Of a stretch of 59,287 nt of DNA, positions 18,202 through 26,221 are shown one piece after another; positions within the stretch are counted from its first letter, which is position 1, and the number at the start of each line of letters is the position of its first letter. The stretch covers positions 1 to 59,287 of the forward strand of contig NZ_SMZJ02000011.1 of the NCBI RefSeq assembly GCF_004358095.2, written 5' to 3'. The DNA comes from Seonamhaeicola sediminis. Lineage in GTDB: Bacteria; Bacteroidota; Bacteroidia; Flavobacteriales; Flavobacteriaceae. Below the pieces are notes generated by a model, which was not told where the DNA came from, ran no database searches, and saw only the letters and a list, made by a program, of their open reading frames with translations. The position numbers were made by a program, and so were the translations under genes.

Positions 18202-18405
18202 AATCAATAATCATTTATATCCAGTTAAGGATATGTCCAACTTAGTTAACAACTATCAAGCTAACCTTAATTTATTCAAAGAAAATAGGGAATAGTTACT
18301 TAGAAAGAAGAAGAAAACAAATGTCTAAATAACATAAAATGCGACTGTCTTTTTAGGTTTTTCATTATCACTTTCATCTTCCTTCTAACCCAATTTCACA
18401 TATTA

Positions 18406-18437
18406 CAAATATACGAAAAATTTATGACATTTCCAAA
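18406..18437 (-). promoter_or_regulatory. Promoter driving the helicase-like gene
   Basis: On the minus strand TTTG (18437-18434), a 20-bp spacer and TATATTTG (18413-18406) match the Bacteroidota consensus almost perfectly. It reads toward the helicase-like gene at 18201, leaving a leader of about 200 nt. Confidence 0.7.
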
Positions 18438-18848
18438 TTTTTTTTGCATTATTTTCAATATATTTTCTATTTAGATGTATTATTCTCATTTTTTATGTTA
18501 TTATTAAACATTTTTTTGAATATTATTTAATATTTTAACAATTTTAAGCGTCTCTAAGGATGTTTTGATGAGCCAGATAGGGATTTATACTGCTATCTTT
18601 TAAAAATTGCTTAGAATCGTTCTAAATAATCTTAAATTTGATTTTAAGTAGCCATCGAATCTTGGCAAGTATTGAAACACATTCTTTCTAAATAAAAAGT
18701 GCCTTTATTTACCAACAAAGAAAGTAGAGCAAAGAAAGAAATAGTTTCTTTTTGTATATATATTTATATATATATTTTTATATAGTAATATACTGCTAGT
18801 AAAAACTATATTTGGAAGAGTTTCAGAGAAACCTTTGTTACTGAAATT

Positions 18849-18876
18849 TAAAGGAGGCTAAACGCCCCCTTTTTTA
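18849..18876 (+). terminator. Rho-independent terminator-like hairpin
   Basis: AAAGGAGGC pairs with GCCCCCTTT (one mismatch) around TAAAC and is followed by TTTT on the plus strand. No rightward gene precedes it, so it may end a small RNA from the AT-rich region; it can equally be read toward the left. Confidence 0.5.
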
Positions 18877-18976
18877 TTGCAATCACATTTTCAGTGGTTT
18901 TAGGATTATAGAGCCAAAACCTTCTCAAAACTTATCCTAATGAATGGATAATGAAAATACAGCATAATGCTCTGTT

Positions 18977-19228
18977 CTAATCTATGAGAATATTAAAATG
19001 GTGGTAATGGTAAAATTTCCCTTTAATCAAGTAAACAGTCTTTAATTCCATAGTAACCTTTACTTCTTCAACGAGTACAATTTCACCCGTCTTCAATTCA
19101 CCGATATCATGAATTACAGCAACCCTAAACGGACAAAAAAGTTGTTTCAGAAGATTGTTCCAAGTCACTACAAAAAGCTCCCTAGGATTGCTGTATTTAA
19201 GTAATTCTTGCAACTGCTTTTTATTCAT
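18977..19228 (-). CDS. Hypothetical protein of Bacteroidota mobile elements
   Basis: This 83-residue protein contains a central beta-rich stretch VAVIHDIGELKTGEIVLVEE and the end FYHYHHFNILID. The 'G.l..G..v.v..v' spacing resembles a small SH3/OB-like barrel, but I cannot assign a family. It lies 26 bp downstream of the DUF3871 gene in the same direction and is likely co-transcribed. Confidence 0.6.
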   Translation of the reverse strand: MNKKQLQELLKYSNPRELFVVTWNNLLKQLFCPFRVAVIHDIGELKTGEIVLVEEVKVTMELKTVYLIKGKFYHYHHFNILID

Positions 19229-19254
19229 AAAAGAACGTTTTAGCTATATAATAA

Positions 19255-20235
19255 TTAAGGCAAGAAGTAATCCTTAGTCTTAAATTCAATTGAATTACCC
19301 AGTTTATTGATGAACTCATACGCATTGACATTCCGCTCAAAGTTGGAATCGATGTACGAGCTTTTATTGGCTTCTGTCAAAATATTGTACAGATTATAAA
19401 GGTTGATGGAGCCATCTTCATTTCTACTGAAATTAGGACATCTATAATAATCCTTCACCACTTGATTTACTTGGCTATCATTTAAACCAAAAGGAAATAT
19501 CCCATTCCTCTCTTCTTTAGGAAGGTTCTGGTACATCCTTAATTTTCCTATTAGATGGGCAAATTGGTTTTCAAGAAGTTGGTACTTCGACATTTTCTCC
19601 AGCATACCTAAATGCCTTTCTTTATTATAGTTAGAAAGCAACAGTTTTATGTGCTGCTCTAAATCCCCTATCGTTCCAATTCTAATGCTATCCATATAAC
19701 CATCTGTACTAATACACAGATTTAGGCAAACCATATTTTTAAAGCCTATAAATACCTTGAACTTCTCTAAGCTCTTTTTACTGTAAAGATTCTGCTCTGA
19801 GTAAGAACGCACACCTCCAACTGTAAGTGATAAGGAATTTCTATTGACATTCTCCGTTAAGGAAGGTATCTCAATGATAAATGCCATCCGTTCATAGTAG
19901 ATGGTCTTTTGGTGTTCCTTTAATTCTTTGGCTGGTATGCCAATGGCATCTGGTGTTCTGCCCTTGATAATATGTGACACCCTAATCTCGGGTCTGTTTA
20001 TAATCTCATTGGGAAACTGTTGCTTTATAAGGTCATTTACTGCATCTATAAATTCAAAATGACTAATGGTGGACTCGTTATCCTTGGCAAATACAGGTAT
20101 TGTGCAATCCTTCCTTAAATGGTTCAAGCTAATTGATTTAGTATTGGCTTCAATAAAGTTAGTACCGCTTTTAGACACTATTTCCGATGTATCTAAAATC
20201 ATCTGTTGTGGATTCCTATTGGCTATCAGTTCCAT
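19255..20235 (-). CDS. DUF3871-family protein
   Basis: This 326-residue protein begins MELIANRNPQQMILDTSEIV and continues with SGTNFIEANTKSISLNHLRK and FAKDNESTISHFEFIDAV. These are the N-terminal hallmarks of DUF3871, a Bacteroidota family found almost only on integrative elements beside a RecA-like ATPase. Parts resemble phage DUF932-like proteins. A role in element replication or recombination is suggested only by neighbours. I chose ATG at 20235; a TTG eight codons upstream is possible. The gene overlaps the end of the ATPase gene by 20 bp, indicating coupled translation. Confidence 0.75.
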   Translation of the reverse strand: MELIANRNPQQMILDTSEIVSKSGTNFIEANTKSISLNHLRKDCTIPVFAKDNESTISHFEFIDAVNDLIKQQFPNEIINRPEIRVSHIIKGRTPDAIGIPAKELKEHQKTIYYERMAFIIEIPSLTENVNRNSLSLTVGGVRSYSEQNLYSKKSLEKFKVFIGFKNMVCLNLCISTDGYMDSIRIGTIGDLEQHIKLLLSNYNKERHLGMLEKMSKYQLLENQFAHLIGKLRMYQNLPKEERNGIFPFGLNDSQVNQVVKDYYRCPNFSRNEDGSINLYNLYNILTEANKSSYIDSNFERNVNAYEFINKLGNSIEFKTKDYFLP

Positions 20236-21109
20236 GGCTCTTATTTGATTTATTTTCAATTATTTCATTCTTGTCTACCAGTTGACCGTTTAAAGCATCC
20301 AGTTCTACTTTACGTTGTAGTATCATTGGATGTATCTGCTTTTGATAGGTTTTATACTTACTGTAGATATGCCTTAATCCTTCTACATTTGAACATTGTT
20401 CTATTTCCTTTTTGACCATCTCCAGTGATGTACCCATATTGCACCATTGGATTAATTTCTTCCCTGTTGCTGCATTTATCACAAACTCTGGCTTATCCAT
20501 AAACAAACCTGTCCTGTCTTTACTTGCCTTAGCCAAATGCTTATCATTGATAAGTTCAAAATTGGCGGTAAGTTCGTATTCAAAGCCCTCTCTGGTGATT
20601 TCCTTAGTTCCATGCTTAATAACTCTTGTTCTTCCATTGCTATTCATATCCAATGAATAATCAATCTTTCTTCTAACCGTAGTGATGATATGGCAACTGG
20701 ATTGTAGAATAGCATCTAAAAAAGCTTGATGTCTGGGCGAAACCTTACTCCAGTCTTGAAAACGCCCTCCAAGACTTTCATGGATTTGAAGGCAACCTCC
20801 TTTTCCAGACCATTCATGGGTGATGCTGTCAATGATTATCACTTCCTGACTATAGCCTTCACAGGCTTTGATAGCTTCTATATATCTCTCTGGTGAAAAT
20901 GGCTCCTCTAAAGTCAAGACATTATATTCTCCTAGATGGGAATACAAGCTAGCTGAGTTATTCTCTGTATCAATGATAGCTATCTTTGACCAATCTTCTG
21001 TAATACCATATGCCAACAATAAGGCACTGTAGGTTTTACCAAATCCTGAAGCTCCAGACAAACCTAATCTAAGTTTTACCTGACTTCTTTTTGCTTGTTG
21101 TAATTTCAT
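20216..21109 (-). CDS. Sak4-like / RecA-fold AAA ATPase
   Basis: This 297-residue RecA-fold ATPase has Walker A GASGFGKT at 19-26, an early catalytic-strand motif IIDTENNSASLY, Walker B VIIIDSITHEW and an arginine-rich strand ITTVRRKIDY. This set is typical of the phage Sak4/AAA_24 group, single-strand annealing ATPases distantly related to RecA. It sits between the 139-aa protein and DUF3871 and is likely part of one recombination operon. The C-terminal about 60 residues are variable and helical and may contact an SSB-like partner. The family call is by motif; strand-annealing activity is family knowledge. Confidence 0.8.
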   Translation of the reverse strand: MKLQQAKRSQVKLRLGLSGASGFGKTYSALLLAYGITEDWSKIAIIDTENNSASLYSHLGEYNVLTLEEPFSPERYIEAIKACEGYSQEVIIIDSITHEWSGKGGCLQIHESLGGRFQDWSKVSPRHQAFLDAILQSSCHIITTVRRKIDYSLDMNSNGRTRVIKHGTKEITREGFEYELTANFELINDKHLAKASKDRTGLFMDKPEFVINAATGKKLIQWCNMGTSLEMVKKEIEQCSNVEGLRHIYSKYKTYQKQIHPMILQRKVELDALNGQLVDKNEIIENKSNKSHGTDSQ

Positions 21110-21154
21110 AATGTGTTAAAATGTTAATTGTTATACATTCTAAATTTTAAGACA

Positions 21155-21184
21155 TAAAAAAAGGGCTCCATTTCTGAAACCCTT
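21155..21184 (-). terminator. Terminator after the 139-aa gene
   Basis: On the minus strand GGGTTTC (21182-21176) pairs with GGAGCCC (21169-21163), allowing G-T pairs, and is followed by a T run (21162-21156). It separates the 139-aa gene from the ATPase gene and may attenuate read-through. Confidence 0.6.
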
Positions 21185-21207
21185 GATTCATTGTCTTTTG
21201 ATTTAAT

Positions 21208-21627
21208 TTAAGCGACCAATTCCTTATTGACCACTTGGTTCTCCACTGAAGTTTCTGCCAATAAATGACTCCATGCATCAACATCGATACGTTTAGCTGC
21301 TACCAGTTGTGCTTTTGCTAATCCCTTGCCTTCACCTTCTGTTTGCACCATAATTTCAATTTGGCTGCCTGGTGTAAAATGCTCTGGATAAAGCTGGTAG
21401 GATTGCTCAAATAATTGGGCTGTTTGTTCTACCAAGCCCAATGTTGGGTGATTGACCGTTACTGATATCAATCGCCATTTCGTGCCATTGGAGTTCTGTC
21501 TGATTTGCTGAGGAACTGCTTTGACTTCTGCTGGAATCAAAATCACCTTTGTTTCAATCATTTCGCCATCCATTGTGGCATAAGTAACTTCCTCCACTCT
21601 AGGAGGTCTTTCTAAGTGTAAATTCAT
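21208..21627 (-). CDS. Hypothetical protein, possible OB-fold ssDNA-binding partner
   Basis: This 139-residue protein is beta-rich, with strands around RLISVTVNHPTLGLVEQTAQ and GSQIEIMVQTEGEGKGLAKA and a C-terminal helix DAWSHLLAE. I do not recognise a named domain. Alternating beta strands with Gly-rich turns, plus the position directly upstream of a Sak4-like ATPase, make an OB-fold single-strand DNA-binding role plausible, since Sak4 genes are often beside SSB genes. That is inference from context. Confidence 0.55.
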   Translation of the reverse strand: MNLHLERPPRVEEVTYATMDGEMIETKVILIPAEVKAVPQQIRQNSNGTKWRLISVTVNHPTLGLVEQTAQLFEQSYQLYPEHFTPGSQIEIMVQTEGEGKGLAKAQLVAAKRIDVDAWSHLLAETSVENQVVNKELVA

Positions 21628-21787
21628 AACCTTAGTTTTTAAGAATTAATAATTATTTGAAATCGACCATACGGGGGTATAGTCAAAACCAAAAAAGAGT
21701 GGGGGCTGATTATTTAGATGGGCTTGCGCTCTTGTTGAAAATTGATTTCAAAAATTTTTCAAAAAATTTTTTTTCCTAACAGGTTTC

Positions 21788-21997
21788 TTAGGAATGATTA
21801 GAAGATTTTAGATCTAGATAGCTTTCAAAAGCTTCACGCGCCATATCAACAAATTTATCAGGTATAAAAGCAGTGTCCGAATTGTTGAATTTATTCCAAG
21901 CCATTTTAAAATATATAACGGCCTGTTCTGTGTCCTGTTCTTTTAGGGCTTGTTTGCCTTTGAGGTAATAGTGTTCTATATCCATTAAATCATGCAT
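21788..21997 (-). CDS. Small hypothetical protein, TPR-like
   Basis: This 69-residue, mostly helical protein contains YYLKGKQALKEQDTEQAVIY followed by FKMAWNKF, a helix pair with the G..A......A...F.A spacing of a tetratricopeptide repeat. A second helix pair (FVDMAREAFESYLDL) follows. One TPR unit is too little to assign a partner. The gene is leftward and 28 bp from its upstream neighbour (22025-22387). Confidence 0.55.
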   Translation of the reverse strand: MHDLMDIEHYYLKGKQALKEQDTEQAVIYFKMAWNKFNNSDTAFIPDKFVDMAREAFESYLDLKSSNHS

Positions 21998-22024
21998 GGT
22001 ATATTTATAGGTTTATATTGTTAA

Positions 22025-22387
22025 TTAAAATGGAAATCCATCTTCCCTATCTGGAATAGGTTTATTTTTACACTGCTCTACCCTGTAGAATTTATCTCTT
22101 TCTTTGAAAATAACGTAACGGATTATCAATTCATCTGTCTGAGGGTGATGGAAACCAAATGCTGCTTTATCAGGATAACAATATTTGCACTTAGCGTCTT
22201 TAACTTTCAACTGCGATATACCTTTTGATTTAATGCCGTCAAATAATTGCTTTAACTCCTCAATCAATTCTTCTTTGTTGTTATATGAATAGGTGAGCTC
22301 AGCATCTATTTCTTTTAGAGAGGCTATGCTAAGTTTGCAAAATGCCTTTATTATTGAATCTACGGTTGTAATTTCTTTTGATTGCAT
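22025..22387 (-). CDS. Hypothetical protein
   Basis: This 120-residue protein has an N-terminal helical half and a C-terminal half with KCKYCYPDKAAFGFHHPQTD, which could hold one metal through Cys and His, followed by a strand IIRYVIF. It resembles small unknown proteins of Bacteroidota islands, but I assign no family. It is transcribed leftward with the 69-aa gene. Confidence 0.55.
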   Translation of the reverse strand: MQSKEITTVDSIIKAFCKLSIASLKEIDAELTYSYNNKEELIEELKQLFDGIKSKGISQLKVKDAKCKYCYPDKAAFGFHHPQTDELIIRYVIFKERDKFYRVEQCKNKPIPDREDGFPF

Positions 22388-22453
22388 TTAATTCTTCTCT
22401 ATGACAGTCATATTCTTAAAAAATTAAAAATAGTGTACTGCCTTAAACCAAAG

Positions 22454-22900
22454 TCAAGGAAACAAAATGTTCATTAGCATAGAAAAATCATCTTTATTAT
22501 AATTTTCATCAAAAAGACCCATGCATAATTCATTATTTGAATAGCCCATATCATTCATAACTTCATCATGTCCTTTTATTATCAATTTATAAACTAACAC
22601 TCTATTTCTGATTAAAGCCTCTAACTTTTTTTCATCATTTCTAATTGATTGAATATATATACATAAAACCAACATCGGCAAATTTTCTTCAAAAAGAAAT
22701 AACAACTCTTCCATTTGATTTTCATTCAGAAAGTTGTTGTTTGAAAAAATCCTTTGGGCTGCGTTGAAAAAGGATTCTACTACTTCTTGGTCACCTAAGT
22801 AAACTTCTTTATCATAAAAAGTTTTTGTTAATGATTTGACCATAAGATATGGTGAACCCTTTTCAGTAGAATAGATAAACTTCACGAATGAATCTGTCAT
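22454..22900 (-). CDS. Hypothetical helical protein
   Basis: This 148-residue, acidic, all-helical protein (MTDSFVKFIYSTEKGSPYLM at its start, long helices with ENQMEELLFLFEEN) has no signal peptide and no recognised domain. It stands 67 bp upstream of the 120-aa gene in the same direction. Function unknown. Confidence 0.55.
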   Translation of the reverse strand: MTDSFVKFIYSTEKGSPYLMVKSLTKTFYDKEVYLGDQEVVESFFNAAQRIFSNNNFLNENQMEELLFLFEENLPMLVLCIYIQSIRNDEKKLEALIRNRVLVYKLIIKGHDEVMNDMGYSNNELCMGLFDENYNKDDFSMLMNILFP

Positions 22901-22980
22901 TTAATCAAGATTTAAATTCTAAAAAAGATGATTTTTGCATACTAAATATACGATTTTTCCTTACAACGGTATAATGTCAA

Positions 22981-23199
22981 TTAAAAGGAGTATTGATTAA
23001 AGTATAAAGTTAAATAATAGTTTTTGAACTCTTTAAACAGCATGTCTTCTGGGTAAAAATGAGCCTTGTATGAGTAAATATTGTTATAGTTTTCAATACT
23101 TCATTCCTCGCTGAACCATTGGTTAATAACAACAAAATTTAAGCTTTCTTTGCTTTCAAAAGTTAATTTATGCTCTCTGTTAAACAAAAACTTAAACAT
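22981..23199 (-). pseudogene. Small decayed reading frame with internal stop
   Basis: A frame starting ATG at 23199 (MFKFLFNREHKLTFESKESL...) runs 32 codons to a TGA and then continues with protein-like composition (SYKAHFYPEDMLFKEFKNYY) for 40 more codons to a TAA at 22981-22983. The even coding character on both sides of one in-frame stop suggests a recently inactivated 72-aa gene; a real 32-aa peptide or a sequencing error would look the same. This fills most of the 342-bp gap between 22900 and 23243. Confidence 0.45.
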
Positions 23200-23242
23200 A
23201 TTTTCTTACATTTGGATTAATGGAATTATATATTATTAATTT

Positions 23243-23536
23243 ATGAAAGACACTCAAACAATTACTTTTCTTGAAGATAAGTTCTCAAATCATCAAAATT
23301 GTTTCAATGGATGGAGCGAAGATTATGCCCAAGTAATTATTAAAGCGGCTTTAAAGGAAATGAGTTACAATGGAGATACTGATAAAGTAGTTTTTGGCAA
23401 ATATATTTGTAAAGCAATGGATGAGAATAATGAACTTACTCAAGTTTGTTATGTAGAAACAGAACAACCAGGTTTTTTCTATATTATGAGAGATATGGTT
23501 GACCACATCAATGTAGTTTATAACAGATGGGATTAA
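23243..23536 (+). CDS. Hypothetical protein
   Basis: This 97-residue acidic protein (MKDTQTITFLEDKFSNHQNC at the start, ending in HINVVYNRWD) has no signal peptide and no recognised motif. It is followed 17 bp later by a second rightward small gene, so the two form a pair pointing away from the leftward cluster. A TACATTTG box about 25 bp upstream could be its -7 element. Confidence 0.55.
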   Translation: MKDTQTITFLEDKFSNHQNCFNGWSEDYAQVIIKAALKEMSYNGDTDKVVFGKYICKAMDENNELTQVCYVETEQPGFFYIMRDMVDHINVVYNRWD

Positions 23537-23553
23537 TGTTAATATAGTTTAAT

Positions 23554-23913
23554 ATGCCTCAACACTACACCAGGACTATTACTATTACAGTACGGACCGT
23601 CTATGAAAATGGCATGGGGTTAGCTGACCAATATTGGTATGATGATAAATTGACTCTTTCCCCAAATGGAACCATGGATTATGCAGATGAAGATTGGTAT
23701 CAGGGCATTGTTCATTGTGACGATGAAAAAACTATTATTACCTTGTCAGGAAAGGATATTCCTCCTGATTGGGATGGAAAAAAGGGGCATCACATGGAAA
23801 TAAATTTATATGAAATTGGAATTGATGACATCGAAATAAATACCTTACATGAGAATGTAAAGTTAATTGATAGCTCCTTCACATTTACTTATGTGGCTTC
23901 AAAACTAAATTGA
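23554..23913 (+). CDS. Hypothetical beta-rich protein
   Basis: This 119-residue protein has regular beta strands (TRTITITVRTVYENGMGLA, IVHCDDEKTIITLSG, HHMEINLYEIGIDDIEI). No signal peptide or catalytic motif is visible. It is 17 bp downstream of the 97-aa gene and convergent with the secreted protein gene that ends at 23938. Function unknown. Confidence 0.55.
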   Translation: MPQHYTRTITITVRTVYENGMGLADQYWYDDKLTLSPNGTMDYADEDWYQGIVHCDDEKTIITLSGKDIPPDWDGKKGHHMEINLYEIGIDDIEINTLHENVKLIDSSFTFTYVASKLN

Positions 23914-23937
23914 TTAGTGATTTTTTGATTTAACTAA

Positions 23938-24834
23938 CTATAAAATCTCGAAACCAAAGCCAAACCCAAGCCAAGGTTTCCCTCTAAAGTTCCAATCCTT
24001 CCCATTGCTTGATAGGGGAGCATCAATTCCAAATGCCCCAAAAATCGAGAATATCTTGTAATGCCACCCCAAACTAATTCCAAAAGAAGAGGTTAAGAGG
24101 TTTCCTTGAAATGAATTTACGTCTAATGTATTCTTATCATCAATAGTTAATTTATTTATCCCTGCAAAGGCATTTATAGACCATCCATATTCGTAAATTC
24201 TATATTCCTTTTCAGAAGGTAATTTCAGATATCTTCTTGTTCCAAATAATGAACCAAGATATAAACCTATCCCAGCATCAGTTTCAACATTATTGGAATT
24301 ATCAGAATTTCTTGATGATAAATATACTTTAAAAGGCATTGTCATCACACCCGCATGAAATCTACTATAATCAAAGCCCAAATTCTGTCCTGGACTTAAT
24401 TTAATTTGAAATTTATTTTTGCTTAAGAACTTATTGGCTTTCATAAGTCTTTTTTTCTTGTCATTATCAAAACCATCCTCGATAACGAAAGGGTAAAAGT
24501 AAACCTCTAAGTAACCATCTTTTGGACCTAATTCTCCAAAAAGAGTAAAATCACGAATGCCATTTTGCTTAGCTTTGATACTATCAAGAAGGATTGGGTT
24601 CTTCCAGTCTATAAATTCCTGGTTTTGATACGATAAAGTATCACCCTTTTTATCAAAAACAACATTATATTTTTTAGTTTTCTTTGCTGAGGGCACATAA
24701 ACAACTGGGAAATTCTTATTAGCTTTATGGGCTATATTAATTACCGTTTTTTCTTTGAATTTTAACTTTTGAGCATTTGATTGATTAGGAACTATGTGTC
24801 CCATAAATATTAAAAACAATAGAAGCTTTCTCAT
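23938..24834 (-). CDS. Secreted, probable outer-membrane beta-barrel protein
   Basis: In this 298-residue protein the N-terminal 22 residues (MRKLLLFLIFMGHIVPNQSNAQ) form a Sec signal peptide with a likely cut after NAQ. The second half has alternating amphipathic strands rich in glycine and aromatics (GIGLYLGSLFG, WSINAFAGINKL, SFGISLGWHY, FGAFGIDA) and ends FGFGFEIL, typical of outer-membrane barrels. It is unusual cargo for a defence element. It lies 91 bp downstream of the integrase gene in the same direction. Confidence 0.6.
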   Translation of the reverse strand: MRKLLLFLIFMGHIVPNQSNAQKLKFKEKTVINIAHKANKNFPVVYVPSAKKTKKYNVVFDKKGDTLSYQNQEFIDWKNPILLDSIKAKQNGIRDFTLFGELGPKDGYLEVYFYPFVIEDGFDNDKKKRLMKANKFLSKNKFQIKLSPGQNLGFDYSRFHAGVMTMPFKVYLSSRNSDNSNNVETDAGIGLYLGSLFGTRRYLKLPSEKEYRIYEYGWSINAFAGINKLTIDDKNTLDVNSFQGNLLTSSFGISLGWHYKIFSIFGAFGIDAPLSSNGKDWNFRGKPWLGFGFGFEIL

Positions 24835-24924
24835 GAAAAAAGTGATTAAATTAACTATGTAATAAGTAGTATTAATATTTCATTATAAGTAAGTAATATA
24901 TAAAAATAATTAGTGTGGAAATAC

Positions 24925-26127
24925 TTATTTCAGGTCTTTATTTAAATTTTCCATTTCCATACTAATTCGTTTCTCTACAACTTTACCATAACTATCTTGA
25001 GTAACTTTAATACTGGAATGACCCAATAACTCACTGACAATCTCCATCGGCACATTATTATAAAGTAATATTGTTGAAGCAAAAGTTCTCCTTGCCATAT
25101 GTGTTGTAAACTTTTTATCAATTCCTGTAATAGCTCCAATCTCCTTTAAATATGAGTTATACTTCTGGTTAGTGATTCTAGGAAATACAAAACCCTCTTG
25201 ATTATAGCGTTCCATAATTTCTAAAGCTTTTGGTAACAATGGTATTGATAATGGCTTAGAAGTTTTCATTCTGTATATCTTAATCCACAAATTACCGTCA
25301 AAACCTTTTATAATATGTTTAGATTCCAACCTCATTAACTCATTATATGGTAATCCTGTATAACAACAGAAAATAAATAAGTCCTTTACAAACTTTAACC
25401 TAGGTTGTGAGAACTCATGATTTTCAAGTTTATTCAGCTCTTCTGGAGATAGAAATACAATACTGTTTTTAGTTCTTTTAGCCTTATATAACATAAAAGG
25501 GTCTTTATCCAAATTACCTTCTGCTACAGCTATCCTTATAGGCTTTCTAAAGCGTTGTATCATCTTATTTATAGTAGCTTGACCTAATCCTTTCTCAGTC
25601 TTTAAATAATACTCAAAATCAGCTAAAAACTGTAGTTTTAGTTTATTTAATGGATAATCATTACGCTTAAATTTATGCTTGATAAAAGCTTTTACGTGTT
25701 TATATGCATAATCAAATTTTATCCACGTAGCTCTTTGTATATCAATGCCTATAAGCTTTTTTAAGGACTCTAGATAACGTTTGAAAGCTTCAAGAGTTCC
25801 TTGTTCTTTCTGAGCTTTTTCTCCCTTATATTGAAGATATATATCTTCTACTGTAAAACTTTCTTCTTTAACTTGGAGCATTAAAAAAGCCTGACTAAGT
25901 TTAGTTTTAATCAGGCTTAATTGTGTATTTATGAGTTCTGCATCAGGTTCTGGTGGCTTGACCAGTTGTTGTTTACTGTTCCAATGGTCTGGATTAATAA
26001 ATTTACCCGTTGCAAATTGCTTTCTTTTTTTTAAATATGTCAATCTACACATTAGTGAAGCTCTTTTGTCTTTTCTTATTCTACTGCTAGATATAACAAA
26101 TCGTATATTAAGTTTATTTGTGTTCAT
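24925..26127 (-). CDS. Tyrosine-type integrase of the tRNA-Met element
   Basis: This 400-residue protein is an integrase of the Bacteroidota family: an N-terminal arm-binding region (about 1-90, RFVISSSRIRKDKRASLMCR), a SAM-like core-binding domain (about 100-200) and a C-terminal catalytic domain. The catalytic set includes HMARR at about 345 (HxxR), LLGHSS and the nucleophile Tyr at about 380 (VTQDSYGKV). The first catalytic arginine is replaced: the motif reads CCYTGLPYNEL with Pro260 where TGLR is usual. Loss of this Arg is known in some Bacteroides integrases such as IntDOT. The gene lies about 1 kb from attR and is presumed to catalyse integration and excision. Confidence 0.9.
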   Translation of the reverse strand: MNTNKLNIRFVISSSRIRKDKRASLMCRLTYLKKRKQFATGKFINPDHWNSKQQLVKPPEPDAELINTQLSLIKTKLSQAFLMLQVKEESFTVEDIYLQYKGEKAQKEQGTLEAFKRYLESLKKLIGIDIQRATWIKFDYAYKHVKAFIKHKFKRNDYPLNKLKLQFLADFEYYLKTEKGLGQATINKMIQRFRKPIRIAVAEGNLDKDPFMLYKAKRTKNSIVFLSPEELNKLENHEFSQPRLKFVKDLFIFCCYTGLPYNELMRLESKHIIKGFDGNLWIKIYRMKTSKPLSIPLLPKALEIMERYNQEGFVFPRITNQKYNSYLKEIGAITGIDKKFTTHMARRTFASTILLYNNVPMEIVSELLGHSSIKVTQDSYGKVVEKRISMEMENLNKDLK

Positions 26128-26144
26128 TATATTATATTTTAAAC

Positions 26145-26172
26145 TAAAAACCCCACAGGTAGTGGGTTTTAA
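26145..26172 (-). terminator. Terminator after the HEPN gene
   Basis: On the minus strand AAAACCCAC pairs with GTGGGGTTTT (one bulged G) and continues into a T run. It lies between the HEPN gene stop (26222) and the integrase start (26127), so the two leftward genes are probably separate transcripts. Confidence 0.65.
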
Positions 26173-26221
26173 AAAGGTTAATTGACTAAAAATAATTAAG
26201 GTAAAAAAAAGATAGTTGCAA

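Larger units (their letters stand above)
18202..18976. other. 775-bp AT-rich non-coding region
   Basis: I find no convincing gene here. It contains a leftward promoter (18406-18437), a short perfect hairpin AAAGAAA/TTTCTTT at 18735-18751, an alternating TATATA tract at about 18755-18795, an inverted repeat TTTCAG/CTGAAA at about 18821-18847, and a terminator hairpin at 18849-18876. Together these could be an untranslated RNA, a replication-control region or an origin of the element, but the sequence does not settle which. Confidence 0.5.
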
